Shown one piece after another: positions 7,908-16,714 of a stretch of DNA of 64,000 nucleotides. Position numbers and translations under genes: made by a program. The stretch's first letter is position 1. Every line of letters begins with the position of its first letter. The stretch comes from Comamonadaceae bacterium (lineage in GTDB: Bacteria; Pseudomonadota; Gammaproteobacteria; Burkholderiales; Burkholderiaceae_C): NCBI GenBank assembly GCA_947453965.1, contig CANGIQ010000009.1, positions 36,331 to 100,330 of the forward strand, read 5' to 3'. A model generated the notes under the pieces. It was not told the origin of the DNA. It did no database searches and worked only from the letters and a program-made list of their open reading frames with translations.

Positions 7908-10138
7908 CAAAACCCTCTGGTCAGTCGTAAAGCATTCAAAACCACCCACAACGAACTCAAAGCCATTCCCAAACCTGCCAACCAAGCGGGCAACCAGCCG
8001 ACCACGGCCAGTGGCACACACAAAGCGTTGTAGACCGCTGCCCACGCCAGGTTTTGACGGACCACACGCAAGGTTTGACGCGCCAGCCGAACGCTTTGCG
8101 CCACCACCTGCAATTGCCCGCCCATCAACACCAAGTCCGAGGTGGACTGGGCCAAGGGCACCGCATTGCCAAATGCCATCGACACATGCGCGCCAGCGAG
8201 CACGGGCCCGTCATTCAAGCCGTCGCCCACCATGGCCACCCGGGCGTCTTGGGCCTGTGCGGCTTGCATGCGCGACAGCTTGTTCTGCGGTGTGCATCCC
8301 CCAAAAGCCTGTTGAATGCCCACTTGTTCAGCGACTTGCTGAACCGATTCAGCGTGGTCGCCCGACAACAACCAGACGTCAACACCCAGGTCTTTCAAGG
8401 CCTGAACCGTTTGTGCCGCATCGGCACGCACATCTTCAGACAATTGCCAACTCGCCAGCCATGTTTGCTCTGAACACAAGTGTACTTGGCAAAGCTGCGC
8501 ATCTTCGGGTAATCCCTTGGTTTTTACGCCACAAAAAGCAGCAGAACCTAAACGAAGGATTTCATTCACGCGGCCTTCCAACCCTTCGCCGATGGATTCG
8601 TGCACATCCTCGGCGATGCTCACTTGGGGCTTTGCCAACGGGTCATGGGCAGCCACCAAAGCGCGCGACAGCGGGTGCAAAGAATGCGAGGCCAAGGCCG
8701 CAGCCAGCGACAAGGCGTGTTCGGGTGTCACCCCTGGCGCAGTCCAAACCCGCGTGATGCGTTGACCATCGCTTGTGAGCGTGCCGGTCTTGTCAAAAAT
8801 CAAGGTATCGATCTCGGCCAAAGACTCCAAGGCTTGCAGGTTGCGCACCAGCACCCCATGACGCGCCAAGTTACCCGCCGCTGCCAACATGGCTGCGGGC
8901 GTCGCCAAGGACAAGGCACACGGGCACGTCACCACCAACACTGCCACTGCCACCATCAAAGCGTGGCTGGGGTTGCTCGGCCACCACCAGGCTGCAGCCA
9001 ATGCAGCCATGACCAACACGCCGACCAAAAACGGTTTGGCCACGCGGTCGGCCAATTGCGCCAAGCGGGGTTTTTGCAGGGACGCGTTTTCCATCAACGC
9101 AACAATCTGCGAAAACTGGGTGCCCTCACCCACTTGCTCGACCCGCACCAAGACCGCCGACACCAGGTTGTGACTGCCCGCCACTACCGTGTCGCCTACA
9201 GCGCGTGACTGCGGGCGTGACTCGCCCGTGAGCAAGGCCTCGTCGGCCAAAGTTTGGCCTTGCACAATCACGCCGTCAGCCGGAAAGCTTTCGGCGGGCA
9301 AGACCCGAATCACATCGCCCGGCAACAAGCGACGCACGGCCACACGCTCAAAACTGCCGTCGCTGTGTTGGCGCTCCACGCTGTCGGGCAAGCGGTTCAT
9401 CAGCGCTTCCAGCGCGCCGGCTGTGCGGTCCCGCACCCGCAGCTCCAACCAGCGTCCAGTCAGCAAAAAGAACACAAACATGGTCAGCGAGTCGTAGTAC
9501 ACCTCGCCACCAAATAGGCCGCTCGGCTCAAACGTCGCGGCCGAGCTGAGCATGAAAGTGATCGCCATGCCCAAGGCCACCGGCAAATCCATGCTGATGC
9601 AACGCCAGCGAATATCACGCAAAGCATTTTGAAAAAACGGGCCGCACGAAAAAAACACCACCGGCAAGGTCAGCACCCAGGACGCCCAGCGCAGCAAGGC
9701 CACCATGTCAGGCGTGATATCGCCCTCGCCCGCCACATAAGCCGGATAGGCATACATCATGACCTGCATCATGCAAAAGCCTGCCACCAGCCAACGCCAC
9801 AGCGCACGGCGTGTTTCTTCTTGGCGCGCTTGGCGCAAGGTGTTGTCGGCCGCAGGCAAAGCACCATAGCCGGCGCGGGCAATTGCCGCCATCCATTGCG
9901 ACGGTTTGACTTGGGCTTCTGACCAGACCACCTTGGCGCGGTGGGTGGCGGCATTCACCTCGGCCGATCGCACACCGGGCACAGACAGCAAGGCCTCTTC
10001 CACCGTGAAGGCGCACGCTGCGCAGTGCATGCCTTCGATGACCACATGCGAGTCCCACAGGTCATCGCGCGGCTGACTGAAACGCAACCACTCTTGGCGG
10101 TCATCGAGCAAAACGGTGGCAGAGGTATCTGAAGACAT
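7907..10138 (-). CDS. ccoI: Copper-translocating P1B-type ATPase for cbb3 assembly
   Basis: Heavy-metal P-type ATPase of 743 residues (CcoI/FixI/CopA2 class) that exports copper for insertion into the oxidase. There is one N-terminal metal-binding domain with G-M-H-C39-A-A-C42, then membrane helices, a C-P-C motif (about residue 403), the phosphorylation motif D-K-T-G-T-L-T (about 447) and G-D-G-L-N-D (about 635). It is the first gene of a ccoIS pair upstream of ccoN on the same strand; position and the single HMA domain favour CcoI over a detoxifying CopA. It is divergent from the stress-protein gene at 10244. Confidence 0.95.
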   Translation of the reverse strand: MSSDTSATVLLDDRQEWLRFSQPRDDLWDSHVVIEGMHCAACAFTVEEALLSVPGVRSAEVNAATHRAKVVWSEAQVKPSQWMAAIARAGYGALPAADNTLRQARQEETRRALWRWLVAGFCMMQVMMYAYPAYVAGEGDITPDMVALLRWASWVLTLPVVFFSCGPFFQNALRDIRWRCISMDLPVALGMAITFMLSSAATFEPSGLFGGEVYYDSLTMFVFFLLTGRWLELRVRDRTAGALEALMNRLPDSVERQHSDGSFERVAVRRLLPGDVIRVLPAESFPADGVIVQGQTLADEALLTGESRPQSRAVGDTVVAGSHNLVSAVLVRVEQVGEGTQFSQIVALMENASLQKPRLAQLADRVAKPFLVGVLVMAALAAAWWWPSNPSHALMVAVAVLVVTCPCALSLATPAAMLAAAGNLARHGVLVRNLQALESLAEIDTLIFDKTGTLTSDGQRITRVWTAPGVTPEHALSLAAALASHSLHPLSRALVAAHDPLAKPQVSIAEDVHESIGEGLEGRVNEILRLGSAAFCGVKTKGLPEDAQLCQVHLCSEQTWLASWQLSEDVRADAAQTVQALKDLGVDVWLLSGDHAESVQQVAEQVGIQQAFGGCTPQNKLSRMQAAQAQDARVAMVGDGLNDGPVLAGAHVSMAFGNAVPLAQSTSDLVLMGGQLQVVAQSVRLARQTLRVVRQNLAWAAVYNALCVPLAVVGWLPAWLAGLGMALSSLWVVLNALRLTRGF

Positions 10139-10174
10139 CAGGGTGAGAGCGTAACGGCTGGATCTGGCACGAAC

Positions 10175-10188
10175 ATGACATGCATCAA
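10175..10188 (+). promoter_or_regulatory. Weak FNR-like site upstream of the universal stress protein gene
   Basis: ATGACATGCATCAA has one perfect FNR half-site (ATCAA) and a degenerate partner (ATGAC, two changes). If the centre is at -41.5, transcription would begin near 10223, 21 bases before the stress-protein ATG, which is a sensible leader. No clear -10 element is seen. The other direction (ccoI) would give an almost leaderless message. Plausible but weak. Confidence 0.35.
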
Positions 10189-10243
10189 AACAAATGCTGA
10201 ATCATGCGTTAAGCTTCGACCATCAACAGCAAAGGAGCAGTTT

Positions 10244-10687
10244 ATGTACAAACGCATTTTGGTCGCCACAGACGGTTCAACCTTGTCGAAAAAAGCCGTG
10301 GCCAGCGCCATTGAATTGGCAGCCTTGAGCGGCGCAGAGTTGGTCGCCATCAAGATCACCCCACGCTACCCCCAGAGCTATTTCGAAGGCTCGCTGCCCT
10401 TGAGTCAGACCGAAGTTTCTAAGATTGAAAAGCAATGGGCAGACGCCGCACAAAAAGTGGTGGACGCTGTCGCCAAAGCGGGCAAAGCCAAAGGCGTCAA
10501 TGTGAAGCCTGTGGTGGTCAAGTCTGACATCGTGTCTGACGCTGTGATCGCTGCCGCTAAAAAACACAAAGCCGATTTGATCGTGATGGCCTCACACGGT
10601 CGTCGCGGTATCAAGCGCTTGCTGCTGGGCAGCGAAACACAACAAGTGTTGACCCACGCCAGCGTGCCGGTGTTAGTCTTGCGCTAA
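10244..10687 (+). CDS. Universal stress protein (UspA family)
   Basis: Single UspA domain, 147 residues, beginning M-Y-K-R-I-L-V-A-T-D-G-S. The ATP-binding G-x2-G-x9-G-S/T motif appears near the C-terminus (S-H-G-R-R-G-I-K-R-L-L-L-G-S-E-T), so this is probably a nucleotide-binding member. The ATG at 10244 has AAAGGAG at 10231-10237; the longer frame upstream lacks support. Its place beside the oxidase genes and the FNR-like site suggest induction under low oxygen, as for many Usp genes, but this is inference. It ends at a strong terminator. Confidence 0.93.
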   Translation: MYKRILVATDGSTLSKKAVASAIELAALSGAELVAIKITPRYPQSYFEGSLPLSQTEVSKIEKQWADAAQKVVDAVAKAGKAKGVNVKPVVVKSDIVSDAVIAAAKKHKADLIVMASHGRRGIKRLLLGSETQQVLTHASVPVLVLR

Positions 10688-10701
10688 GCAACACACGCAA
10701 C

Positions 10702-10736
10702 AACAAAAAAGCCGCTCAGTGAGCGGCTTTTTTGTT
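10702..10736. terminator. Bidirectional terminator between usp and the nitronate monooxygenase gene
   Basis: AACAAAAAAGCCGCTC and GAGCGGCTTTTTTGTT form a long near-perfect stem with a tiny loop. A and T runs on both sides allow it to end transcription from both convergent genes. Confidence 0.92.
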
Positions 10737-10775
10737 GGGTGTCGAAGGTCCGTGAAGACCTTGTTCATCCAGGCG

Positions 10776-11729
10776 CTACGCCGTGATGCGCGACTTGGCC
10801 TCTTGGTATTCACGCTTCAAGCGCGCCACCAACTCGGCAGCTGGCACCACGGCCTTGACCGCGCCAATGCCTTGGCCGCAGCCCCAAATGTCTTTCCATG
10901 CTTTTTTGGCGTCACCACCAAAGTTCATCTTGCTCGGATCGCTCTCGGGCAAGTTGTCGGGGTCCAGGCCTGCGTTGCGGATCGACGGCGCCAAGTAGTT
11001 GCCGTGCACACCGGTGAACAAGTTGCTGTAGACGATGTCGTCTGAGTTGGCATGCACCACCGCTTGCTTGTATTCTTCTGCCGCACGCGCTTCTTCGGTG
11101 GCAATGAAGGCGGAGCCGATGTAACCAAAGTCAGCGCCCATGGCTTGTGCGGCCAACACAGCACCGCCTGTGGCGATGGAACCGCTCAAGGCTAAGGGGC
11201 CATCGAACCATTCGCGAATTTCTTGAATCAGCGCAAAGGGGTTTTTCACCCCGGCGTGACCACCCGCGCCAGCGGCCACAGCAATCAGGCCATCGGCGCC
11301 TTTTTCAATCGCTTTCTTGGCGAATTTGTTGTTGATCACATCGTGCAACACCACACCGCCATAGCTGTGCGCGGCCGCGTTGATGTCTTCGCGCGCGCCC
11401 AAGGAGGTGATGATGATGGGCACTTTGTATTTCACACACATGGCCATGTCGTGCTCCAAGCGGTCATTGCTTTTGTGCACGATCTGGTTGATCGCAAACG
11501 GCGCCGCCGGTTGGTCTGGGTGCTCACGGTTGTGCGCCGCCAAGGCTTCGGTGATTTCAATCAACCACTCCTCCAGCTGTTCCGCAGGACGCGCATTGAG
11601 CGCAGGCATGGAACCCACAATGCCCGCCTTGCATTGCGCAATCACCAGCTTGGGGTTGCTGATGATGAACAAGGGCGAGGCAATGACTGGGAACTTGAGT
11701 TGGTTGAAAACCGCTGGCAATTTGGACAT
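10776..11729 (-). CDS. Nitronate monooxygenase family protein (2-nitropropane dioxygenase-like)
   Basis: FMN-dependent TIM-barrel enzyme of 317 residues. Family hallmarks are the N-terminal P-V-I-A-S-P-L-F segment, the glycine-rich G-A-G-G-H-A-G motif near residue 165, and A-L-S-G-S-I-A-T-G-G-A followed by G-A-D-F-G-Y-I-G-S-A-F-I-A-T-E-E, the FMN phosphate site. Members oxidise nitronates such as propionate-3-nitronate; the physiological substrate here cannot be read from sequence. It lies 39 bases downstream of the acyl-CoA dehydrogenase gene on the same strand and probably shares its transcript. Confidence 0.9.
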   Translation of the reverse strand: MSKLPAVFNQLKFPVIASPLFIISNPKLVIAQCKAGIVGSMPALNARPAEQLEEWLIEITEALAAHNREHPDQPAAPFAINQIVHKSNDRLEHDMAMCVKYKVPIIITSLGAREDINAAAHSYGGVVLHDVINNKFAKKAIEKGADGLIAVAAGAGGHAGVKNPFALIQEIREWFDGPLALSGSIATGGAVLAAQAMGADFGYIGSAFIATEEARAAEEYKQAVVHANSDDIVYSNLFTGVHGNYLAPSIRNAGLDPDNLPESDPSKMNFGGDAKKAWKDIWGCGQGIGAVKAVVPAAELVARLKREYQEAKSRITA

Positions 11730-11768
11730 GGTGTCTCCGTGTATTTTTTATAAGTTGTGTGAAATCGA

Positions 11769-13559
11769 TCAGAAGGCGTCGAGCGCCAACTCGGTCACGC
11801 TGTCCGCGCCTTCGACAATGCTGTCGCGCATGCCAGGCACTTTGGACAAGATGTGATCGGCATAAAAACGCGCCGTGGTGATTTTGGCTTGCATGAAGGC
11901 CGTGTCTTCGCCCTTGGCCAGCAACTCTTCAGCCACCAACAGCGCGCGCGCCAGCTGCCAACCTGAGATCAAGTTGCCCGTGAGCATGAGGTAAGGCACG
12001 CTGCCTGCAAACACCGCGTTCGGATTGGTTTTGCTGCCACCCACCACAAAGTCCACCACCGCCAAGAAGGCTTCTCGGGCTGACTTCAAACGTGCAGCCA
12101 CTGCCTTGGCATGTGCGCTGCCTTGCTTGAGCAACTCGGCTTCGGTGTGGGCAATGTGTGCGGCAATGGCTTTGGCGGTTTGGCCACCATCGCGACCTGT
12201 TTTGCGACCTACCAAGTCATTGGCTTGAATGGCGGTGGTGCCTTCGTAAATGGTCAAAATTTTCGAATCACGGTAGTGTTGTGCGGCACCAGTTTCTTCG
12301 ATGAAGCCCATGCCACCGTGCACTTGCACGCCTAGGCTGGTGACTTCCAAGCTCATCTCGGTGCTGAAGCCTTTGACCAGCGGCACCAAGAATTCGTAGA
12401 AGGCCAAATTCTCTTTGCGTGTGGCGGCATCGGGATGGTGGTGCGACGCGTCATACGCAGCAGCAGCCACAGACGCCATGGCACGACAACCTTCAATGTA
12501 AGCACGCATGGTCATCAACATGCGGCGCACATCGGGGTGATGAATGATGGGGGCGCTGGTTTTCATGCTGCCATCCACCGGACGGCTTTGCACGCGGTCA
12601 CGCGAGAATGTCACCGCCTTTTGGTAGGCGCGCTCGGCAATCGAAATGCCTTGCACACCCACGGCGTAACGTGCAGCGTTCATCATGATGAACATGTATT
12701 CGAGGCCACGGTTTTCTTCGCCGACGAGGAAACCAATTGCACCGCCGTGGTCGCCATACTGCAACACCGCAGTCGGGCTGGCCTTGATGCCCATCTTGTG
12801 TTCAATGCTCACGCAATGCACATCGTTGCGTGCGCCCAGTGAGCCATCTTTGTTGACCATGAATTTCGGCACCACAAACAAGCTGATGCCTTTCACGCCT
12901 TCGGGCGCGCCTTGCACACGGGCCAACACCAAGTGAATGATGTTCTCGGCCATGTCGTGCTCACCGTAGGTGATGAAAATCTTGGTGCCAAACACTTTGT
13001 AGGTGCCATCGGGCAAGGGCTCGGCACGGGTGCGCACTGCAGCCAGGTCTGAACCGGCCTGTGGCTCGGTCAAGTTCATGGTGCCGGTCCACTCGCCAGA
13101 AATCAGTTTTTCTAAGTAGATGGCTTTGAGCTCATCCGAGCCCGCCGTCAACAAGGCTTCAATCGCACCGTCGGTCAGCATGGGGCACAAGGCAAAGCTC
13201 ATGTTGGCAGAGTTGAGCATTTCGCCGCAGGCTGCGCCAATGGTTTTGGGTAAGCCCTGGCCACCAAAGTCGGCCGGATGCTGCAAGCCTTGCCAACCGC
13301 CTTCGCAATACTGTTGGTACGCCTCTTTGAAGCCCGCCGTGGTGGTGACGACGCCGTCTTTCCAGCTCGATGGGTTTTTGTCACCCTCCCAGTTCAAAGG
13401 TGCCACCATGCCTGCCGTGAATTTGGCGCTTTCTTCCAACACAGCTTGCGCGGTTTCAAAACCAGCATCTTCAAAACCAGGCATTTGTGCAATCTGGTCG
13501 ATGTTGGCCAAGTGCTGGATGTTGAACAACATGTCTTTGACAGGGGCGTTGTAACTCAC
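11769..13559 (-). CDS. Large acyl-CoA dehydrogenase (DmdC/AcdA-like, about 600 residues)
   Basis: FAD-dependent dehydrogenase of 596 residues with N-terminal, middle and C-terminal acyl-CoA dehydrogenase domains plus the extra C-terminal domain of the 600-residue subfamily that includes 3-methylmercaptopropionyl-CoA dehydrogenase (DmdC). Visible signatures are M-N-L-T-E-P-Q-A-G-S-D-L in the FAD/substrate region and Q-V-H-G-G-M-G-F-I-E-E near residue 415. Substrate chain type is not determined. It lies downstream of etfBA, whose product is the electron acceptor of such enzymes, though a terminator separates them. Confidence 0.92.
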   Translation of the reverse strand: MSYNAPVKDMLFNIQHLANIDQIAQMPGFEDAGFETAQAVLEESAKFTAGMVAPLNWEGDKNPSSWKDGVVTTTAGFKEAYQQYCEGGWQGLQHPADFGGQGLPKTIGAACGEMLNSANMSFALCPMLTDGAIEALLTAGSDELKAIYLEKLISGEWTGTMNLTEPQAGSDLAAVRTRAEPLPDGTYKVFGTKIFITYGEHDMAENIIHLVLARVQGAPEGVKGISLFVVPKFMVNKDGSLGARNDVHCVSIEHKMGIKASPTAVLQYGDHGGAIGFLVGEENRGLEYMFIMMNAARYAVGVQGISIAERAYQKAVTFSRDRVQSRPVDGSMKTSAPIIHHPDVRRMLMTMRAYIEGCRAMASVAAAAYDASHHHPDAATRKENLAFYEFLVPLVKGFSTEMSLEVTSLGVQVHGGMGFIEETGAAQHYRDSKILTIYEGTTAIQANDLVGRKTGRDGGQTAKAIAAHIAHTEAELLKQGSAHAKAVAARLKSAREAFLAVVDFVVGGSKTNPNAVFAGSVPYLMLTGNLISGWQLARALLVAEELLAKGEDTAFMQAKITTARFYADHILSKVPGMRDSIVEGADSVTELALDAF

Positions 13560-13601
13560 GGTGTATCTCCAAAAATCAATTCACGGCAAAAGATTCAAAG
13601 C

Positions 13602-13633
13602 AAAAAAAAGGCACCCCACGGAGTGCCTTTTTC
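13602..13633 (-). terminator. Terminator after etfA
   Basis: AAAAAGGCAC and GTGCCTTTTT arms enclose a short loop; on the minus strand the hairpin is followed by a T run, just after the etfA stop at 13641. It separates etfBA from the acyl-CoA dehydrogenase gene, which must rely on read-through or its own promoter. Confidence 0.88.
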
Positions 13634-13640
13634 ACAAGGT

Positions 13641-14573
13641 TTAAAGCGCTGCCACCAGCTCGGGCACCGCGACAAAGAGGTCCGCCTCCAAGCCGAAGTC
13701 GGCCACCGAGAAGATCGGTGCCTCAGGGTCTTTGTTGATCGCCACGATCACCTTGGAGTCCTTCATACCGGCCAAGTGCTGGATCGCACCGCTGATGCCG
13801 CACGCCACATACAACTGAGGCGCCACGATCTTGCCGGTTTGACCCACTTGCAAATCGTTGGCGGCGTAACCTGCGTCCACCGCAGCGCGGCTGGCACCAA
13901 TGGCAGCACCGAGTTTGTCGGCCAGCGGGGTCATGACTTCGTCGAACTTCTCCGACGAACCCAGGGCACGGCCACCGGAGACGATGATCTTGGCAGCGGT
14001 CAATTCAGGGCGATCGCTCTTGGTGACTTCACGGCCCACAAAGCTGCTCTTGCCCGAATCAGCGGCAGCCGCGACGGTTTCTACCGCAGCCGAGCCACCG
14101 GTGGCAGCTGCGGCGTCAAAGCCGGTGGTGCGCACGGTGATGACTTTGATGGCGTCGCTCGATTGCACGGTGGCAATGGCGTTACCGGCATAGATGGGGC
14201 GCTCGAAGGTATCGGCGCTGTCGACCTTGGTGATGTCGCTGATCTGGCCCACATCCAACTTGGCCGCCACGCGAGGCGCCACGTTTTTGCCACCGGCTGT
14301 GGCGGGGAACAAGATGTGGCTGTAGTTCGAAGCCACGGCCAGCACTTGGGCGGCCACGTTTTCTGCCAAGCCATCAGCCAGGGTGGCGCCATCGGCGTGA
14401 ATCACTTTGCTCACACCAGCGATGTGGGCGGCAGCCGCAGCGGCAGCGCCGGCGTTGTGACCGGCCACCAGCACGTGCACATCACCACCAATGGCCACAG
14501 CGGCGCTCACGGTGTTGAGGGTCGAGACTTTGATCGATGCGTTGTCGTGTTCTGCAATAACGAGAGATGTCAT
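13641..14573 (-). CDS. etfA: Electron transfer flavoprotein alpha subunit
   Basis: FAD-carrying subunit (310 residues) of the flavoprotein that collects electrons from acyl-CoA dehydrogenases and passes them to ETF-ubiquinone oxidoreductase. The C-terminal FAD domain shows [10 protein letters not shown], then [23 protein letters not shown], the ETF-alpha signature, and N-K-D-P-x-A-P-I-F. The ATG at 14573 follows a GGAG site; the longer frame overlaps etfB. It starts 22 bases after etfB. Confidence 0.97.
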   Translation of the reverse strand: MTSLVIAEHDNASIKVSTLNTVSAAVAIGGDVHVLVAGHNAGAAAAAAAHIAGVSKVIHADGATLADGLAENVAAQVLAVASNYSHILFPATAGGKNVAPRVAAKLDVGQISDITKVDSADTFERPIYAGNAIATVQSSDAIKVITVRTTGFDAAAATGGSAAVETVAAAADSGKSSFVGREVTKSDRPELTAAKIIVSGGRALGSSEKFDEVMTPLADKLGAAIGASRAAVDAGYAANDLQVGQTGKIVAPQLYVACGISGAIQHLAGMKDSKVIVAINKDPEAPIFSVADFGLEADLFVAVPELVAAL

Positions 14574-14595
14574 GTGTATTTCTCCTGCGCTGTTC

Positions 14596-15345
14596 TTAGA
14601 TAACTTTGGCGACGTTTTTGAGCTTGTCCACCAAGCTCGCCACATCGGCCACCTTGATGCCAGCGCTGCGCTTGGGCGGTTCGCTGACCTTGAGGGTCTT
14701 GATGCGGGGGGCCACGTTCACGCCGAGGTCTTCGGGCTTGAAGACGTCGAGTTGCTTTTTCTTGGCCTTCATGATGTTGGGCAAGGTCACATAGCGTGGC
14801 TCGTTCAAACGCAAGTCGGTGGTGATCACGGCAGGCAAGCTGACCGAGAGGGTTTCCAAACCACCGTCCACTTCACGCGTGACGCTGGCTTTGTCGCCCG
14901 CCACTTCCACTTTGGACGCAAAGGTGGCTTGGGGCAAATCAGCCAAGGCAGCCAACATTTGGCCGGTTTGGTTGCAATCGTCGTCAATCGCTTGTTTGCC
15001 CAAGATCACCAAGCCGGGTTGCTCTTTGTCGATCAGCGCTTTGAGCAACTTGGCCACAGCCAAAGGTTGCAGCTCTTCGGCGGTTTCCACCAAGATGCCG
15101 CGGTCAGCGCCAATGGCCATCGCGGTGCGCAAGGTTTCTTGGCATTGGGTAACGCCGCAAGACACAGCGATCACCTCAGTCACGACGCCCTTTTCTTTGA
15201 GGCGAACCGCTTCTTCCACAGCGATTTCGTCAAAAGGGTTCATGCTCATTTTGACGTTGGCAATGTCCACGCCCGAGTTGTCCGATTTGACGCGGACTTT
15301 GACGTTGTAGTCCACCACGCGTTTGACTGCGACCAAAACCTTCAT
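14596..15345 (-). CDS. etfB: Electron transfer flavoprotein beta subunit
   Basis: AMP-binding partner of EtfA, 249 residues, starting [14 protein letters not shown] and containing the family motif [11 protein letters not shown] around residues 155-170. Together they form the soluble ETF used by fatty acid and branched-chain amino acid oxidation. A GGAG ribosome site precedes the ATG. A perfect 20-base palindrome lies 34 bases upstream, probably the operator controlling the pair. Confidence 0.97.
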   Translation of the reverse strand: MKVLVAVKRVVDYNVKVRVKSDNSGVDIANVKMSMNPFDEIAVEEAVRLKEKGVVTEVIAVSCGVTQCQETLRTAMAIGADRGILVETAEELQPLAVAKLLKALIDKEQPGLVILGKQAIDDDCNQTGQMLAALADLPQATFASKVEVAGDKASVTREVDGGLETLSVSLPAVITTDLRLNEPRYVTLPNIMKAKKKQLDVFKPEDLGVNVAPRIKTLKVSEPPKRSAGIKVADVASLVDKLKNVAKVI

Positions 15346-15378
15346 GGCAAAAGCTCCATTTTTTGATTGAAAACTGAT

Positions 15379-15398
15379 TGACGTTTACGTAAACGTCA
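15379..15398. promoter_or_regulatory. Perfect 20-base palindrome, likely operator of etfBA
   Basis: TGACGTTTACGTAAACGTCA is a perfect inverted repeat centred 43 bases upstream of the etfB ATG. From memory it resembles operators of the MerR-family regulator LiuR, which in Proteobacteria controls branched-chain amino acid and fatty acid breakdown genes including etfBA. The regulator gene is not in this window, so the identity is inferred; the palindrome itself is certain. Confidence 0.7.
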
Positions 15399-15475
15399 CA
15401 TTGTAGGGTGTGATCACGGCGTTTTTTAGAACGCTCGTGCTTTTTTATGGCTATTGTCGCCAAAAAACAGCCGCT

Positions 15476-16711
15476 TTATTGTCGGAGTATCACCTCTTGT
15501 GGTGCATGCGCCAGCATCACCCCAGCCTCCCGCAGCGCATTCAAGGTTGCCACGTTCACGCCTGAACGCACCACCGACTGCCCACTGCCCGGGTCATCCA
15601 TCCAAAAATTGACCTGAAAACGCAAGCCCTGCGGCGTTACTTCGGCCAACAAGGCCATGGGTGCGGGCTCGGCCAGCACGCGCTCGGCGCCCAAAGCAGC
15701 TTGAACCAAGAGGTTTTGCACCTGCGCCACATCGCTGTCCAAACCGACCCAGTAGGTGCAACTTTGGAGCAAATGTGTACTTTCCAATGACAAGTTCTCC
15801 ACCCTCTGGGTGATCAGTAACTCGTTGGGAACCACCGATTCGCTGCCGTTGTTGGCGCGCACCAGGGTGTAGCGTGTTTTGATGTCGGTCACGCGCCCTT
15901 CAAAACCGTCCACCCGCACATAGTCGCCAATGCGCAACGAACGTTCTAGCAAGATGACGAAGCCGCTCACATAGTTGGCCGCTAACTTTTGCAAGCCAAA
16001 ACCAAGACCTACGCCTAAAGCGCCACCCAGCACCGACAGCGCGGTCAAGTCCACCCCCACCGTCGACAAGGCAAACAAAGTGCCGATCAACAACAGCAAG
16101 GCACGCAAAGCGTTGGATGCCACTTTGCGCATCGACAAATCGGCCAGGGCGCGATTGAGCACCTTGTTTTCGAGCACCGCCGACAGCCAGAGGGTGAGCA
16201 CCAGCATGAAGCTGGAGGTCATGAAGACTTCAATCACATGGCGCAGCGTGATTTGCGTTTTGCCCACCGTGAAGTGAATGCTCTCCAGCTCTTGCACCAC
16301 CGGGTCCAGCAAGCCCGTGATCCACAGCACGGCAACCGCCCAGGCCAGCCACGACACGCCGCGCTCCAACACGCGCGCACCTTGCGACTGCGGAAAGACC
16401 GAGGCCAGCACCCGTGCGATCAGACGAATCACCACCAGCGATACCAGCACCGGCACCGCCACCTTGAGCACGGGCACATGTTGCAGCTTGAGCAAGCCCA
16501 CCTTCAAGGCATAGACCAAGACTAGCGACAGCGTCGGGAACAACACCCCGTCGATCACCCGGCGGCCAAACAAAATCGAGTCGCGTGCGGCACCACGCCC
16601 CAAGGCCCAGCTGATCAGCCACGCCAACGCCAGGCACAGGGCCAAGCCGCCCAACTCCAGGGCAATCGCCGGGCTTTGCAAGTCCAGCAGCAGTTCTTGT
16701 AAATCGTTCAT
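15476..16711 (-). CDS. MscS-family mechanosensitive ion channel
   Basis: Membrane protein of 411 residues with about five N-terminal helices, then the MscS pore helix and beta domain: G-G-A-L-G-V-G-L-G-F-G-L-Q-K-L-A-A-N-Y at about residues 234-252, followed by S-G-F-V-I-L-L-E-R-S-L-R-I-G-D-Y-V. Such channels release solutes on hypo-osmotic shock. It starts 3 bases after the stop of the HDAC-like gene, so they are cotranscribed. Longer than E. coli MscS (286 residues) because of additional N-terminal helices. Confidence 0.93.
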   Translation of the reverse strand: MNDLQELLLDLQSPAIALELGGLALCLALAWLISWALGRGAARDSILFGRRVIDGVLFPTLSLVLVYALKVGLLKLQHVPVLKVAVPVLVSLVVIRLIARVLASVFPQSQGARVLERGVSWLAWAVAVLWITGLLDPVVQELESIHFTVGKTQITLRHVIEVFMTSSFMLVLTLWLSAVLENKVLNRALADLSMRKVASNALRALLLLIGTLFALSTVGVDLTALSVLGGALGVGLGFGLQKLAANYVSGFVILLERSLRIGDYVRVDGFEGRVTDIKTRYTLVRANNGSESVVPNELLITQRVENLSLESTHLLQSCTYWVGLDSDVAQVQNLLVQAALGAERVLAEPAPMALLAEVTPQGLRFQVNFWMDDPGSGQSVVRSGVNVATLNALREAGVMLAHAPQEVILRQ

Positions 16712-16714
16712 GGT

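Noticed and set aside
15230..15463. 77-codon frame overlapping the etfB start
   Set aside because: It reads through the etfB N-terminus in another frame and covers the operator palindrome; the translation is charged, with no domain or ribosome site.
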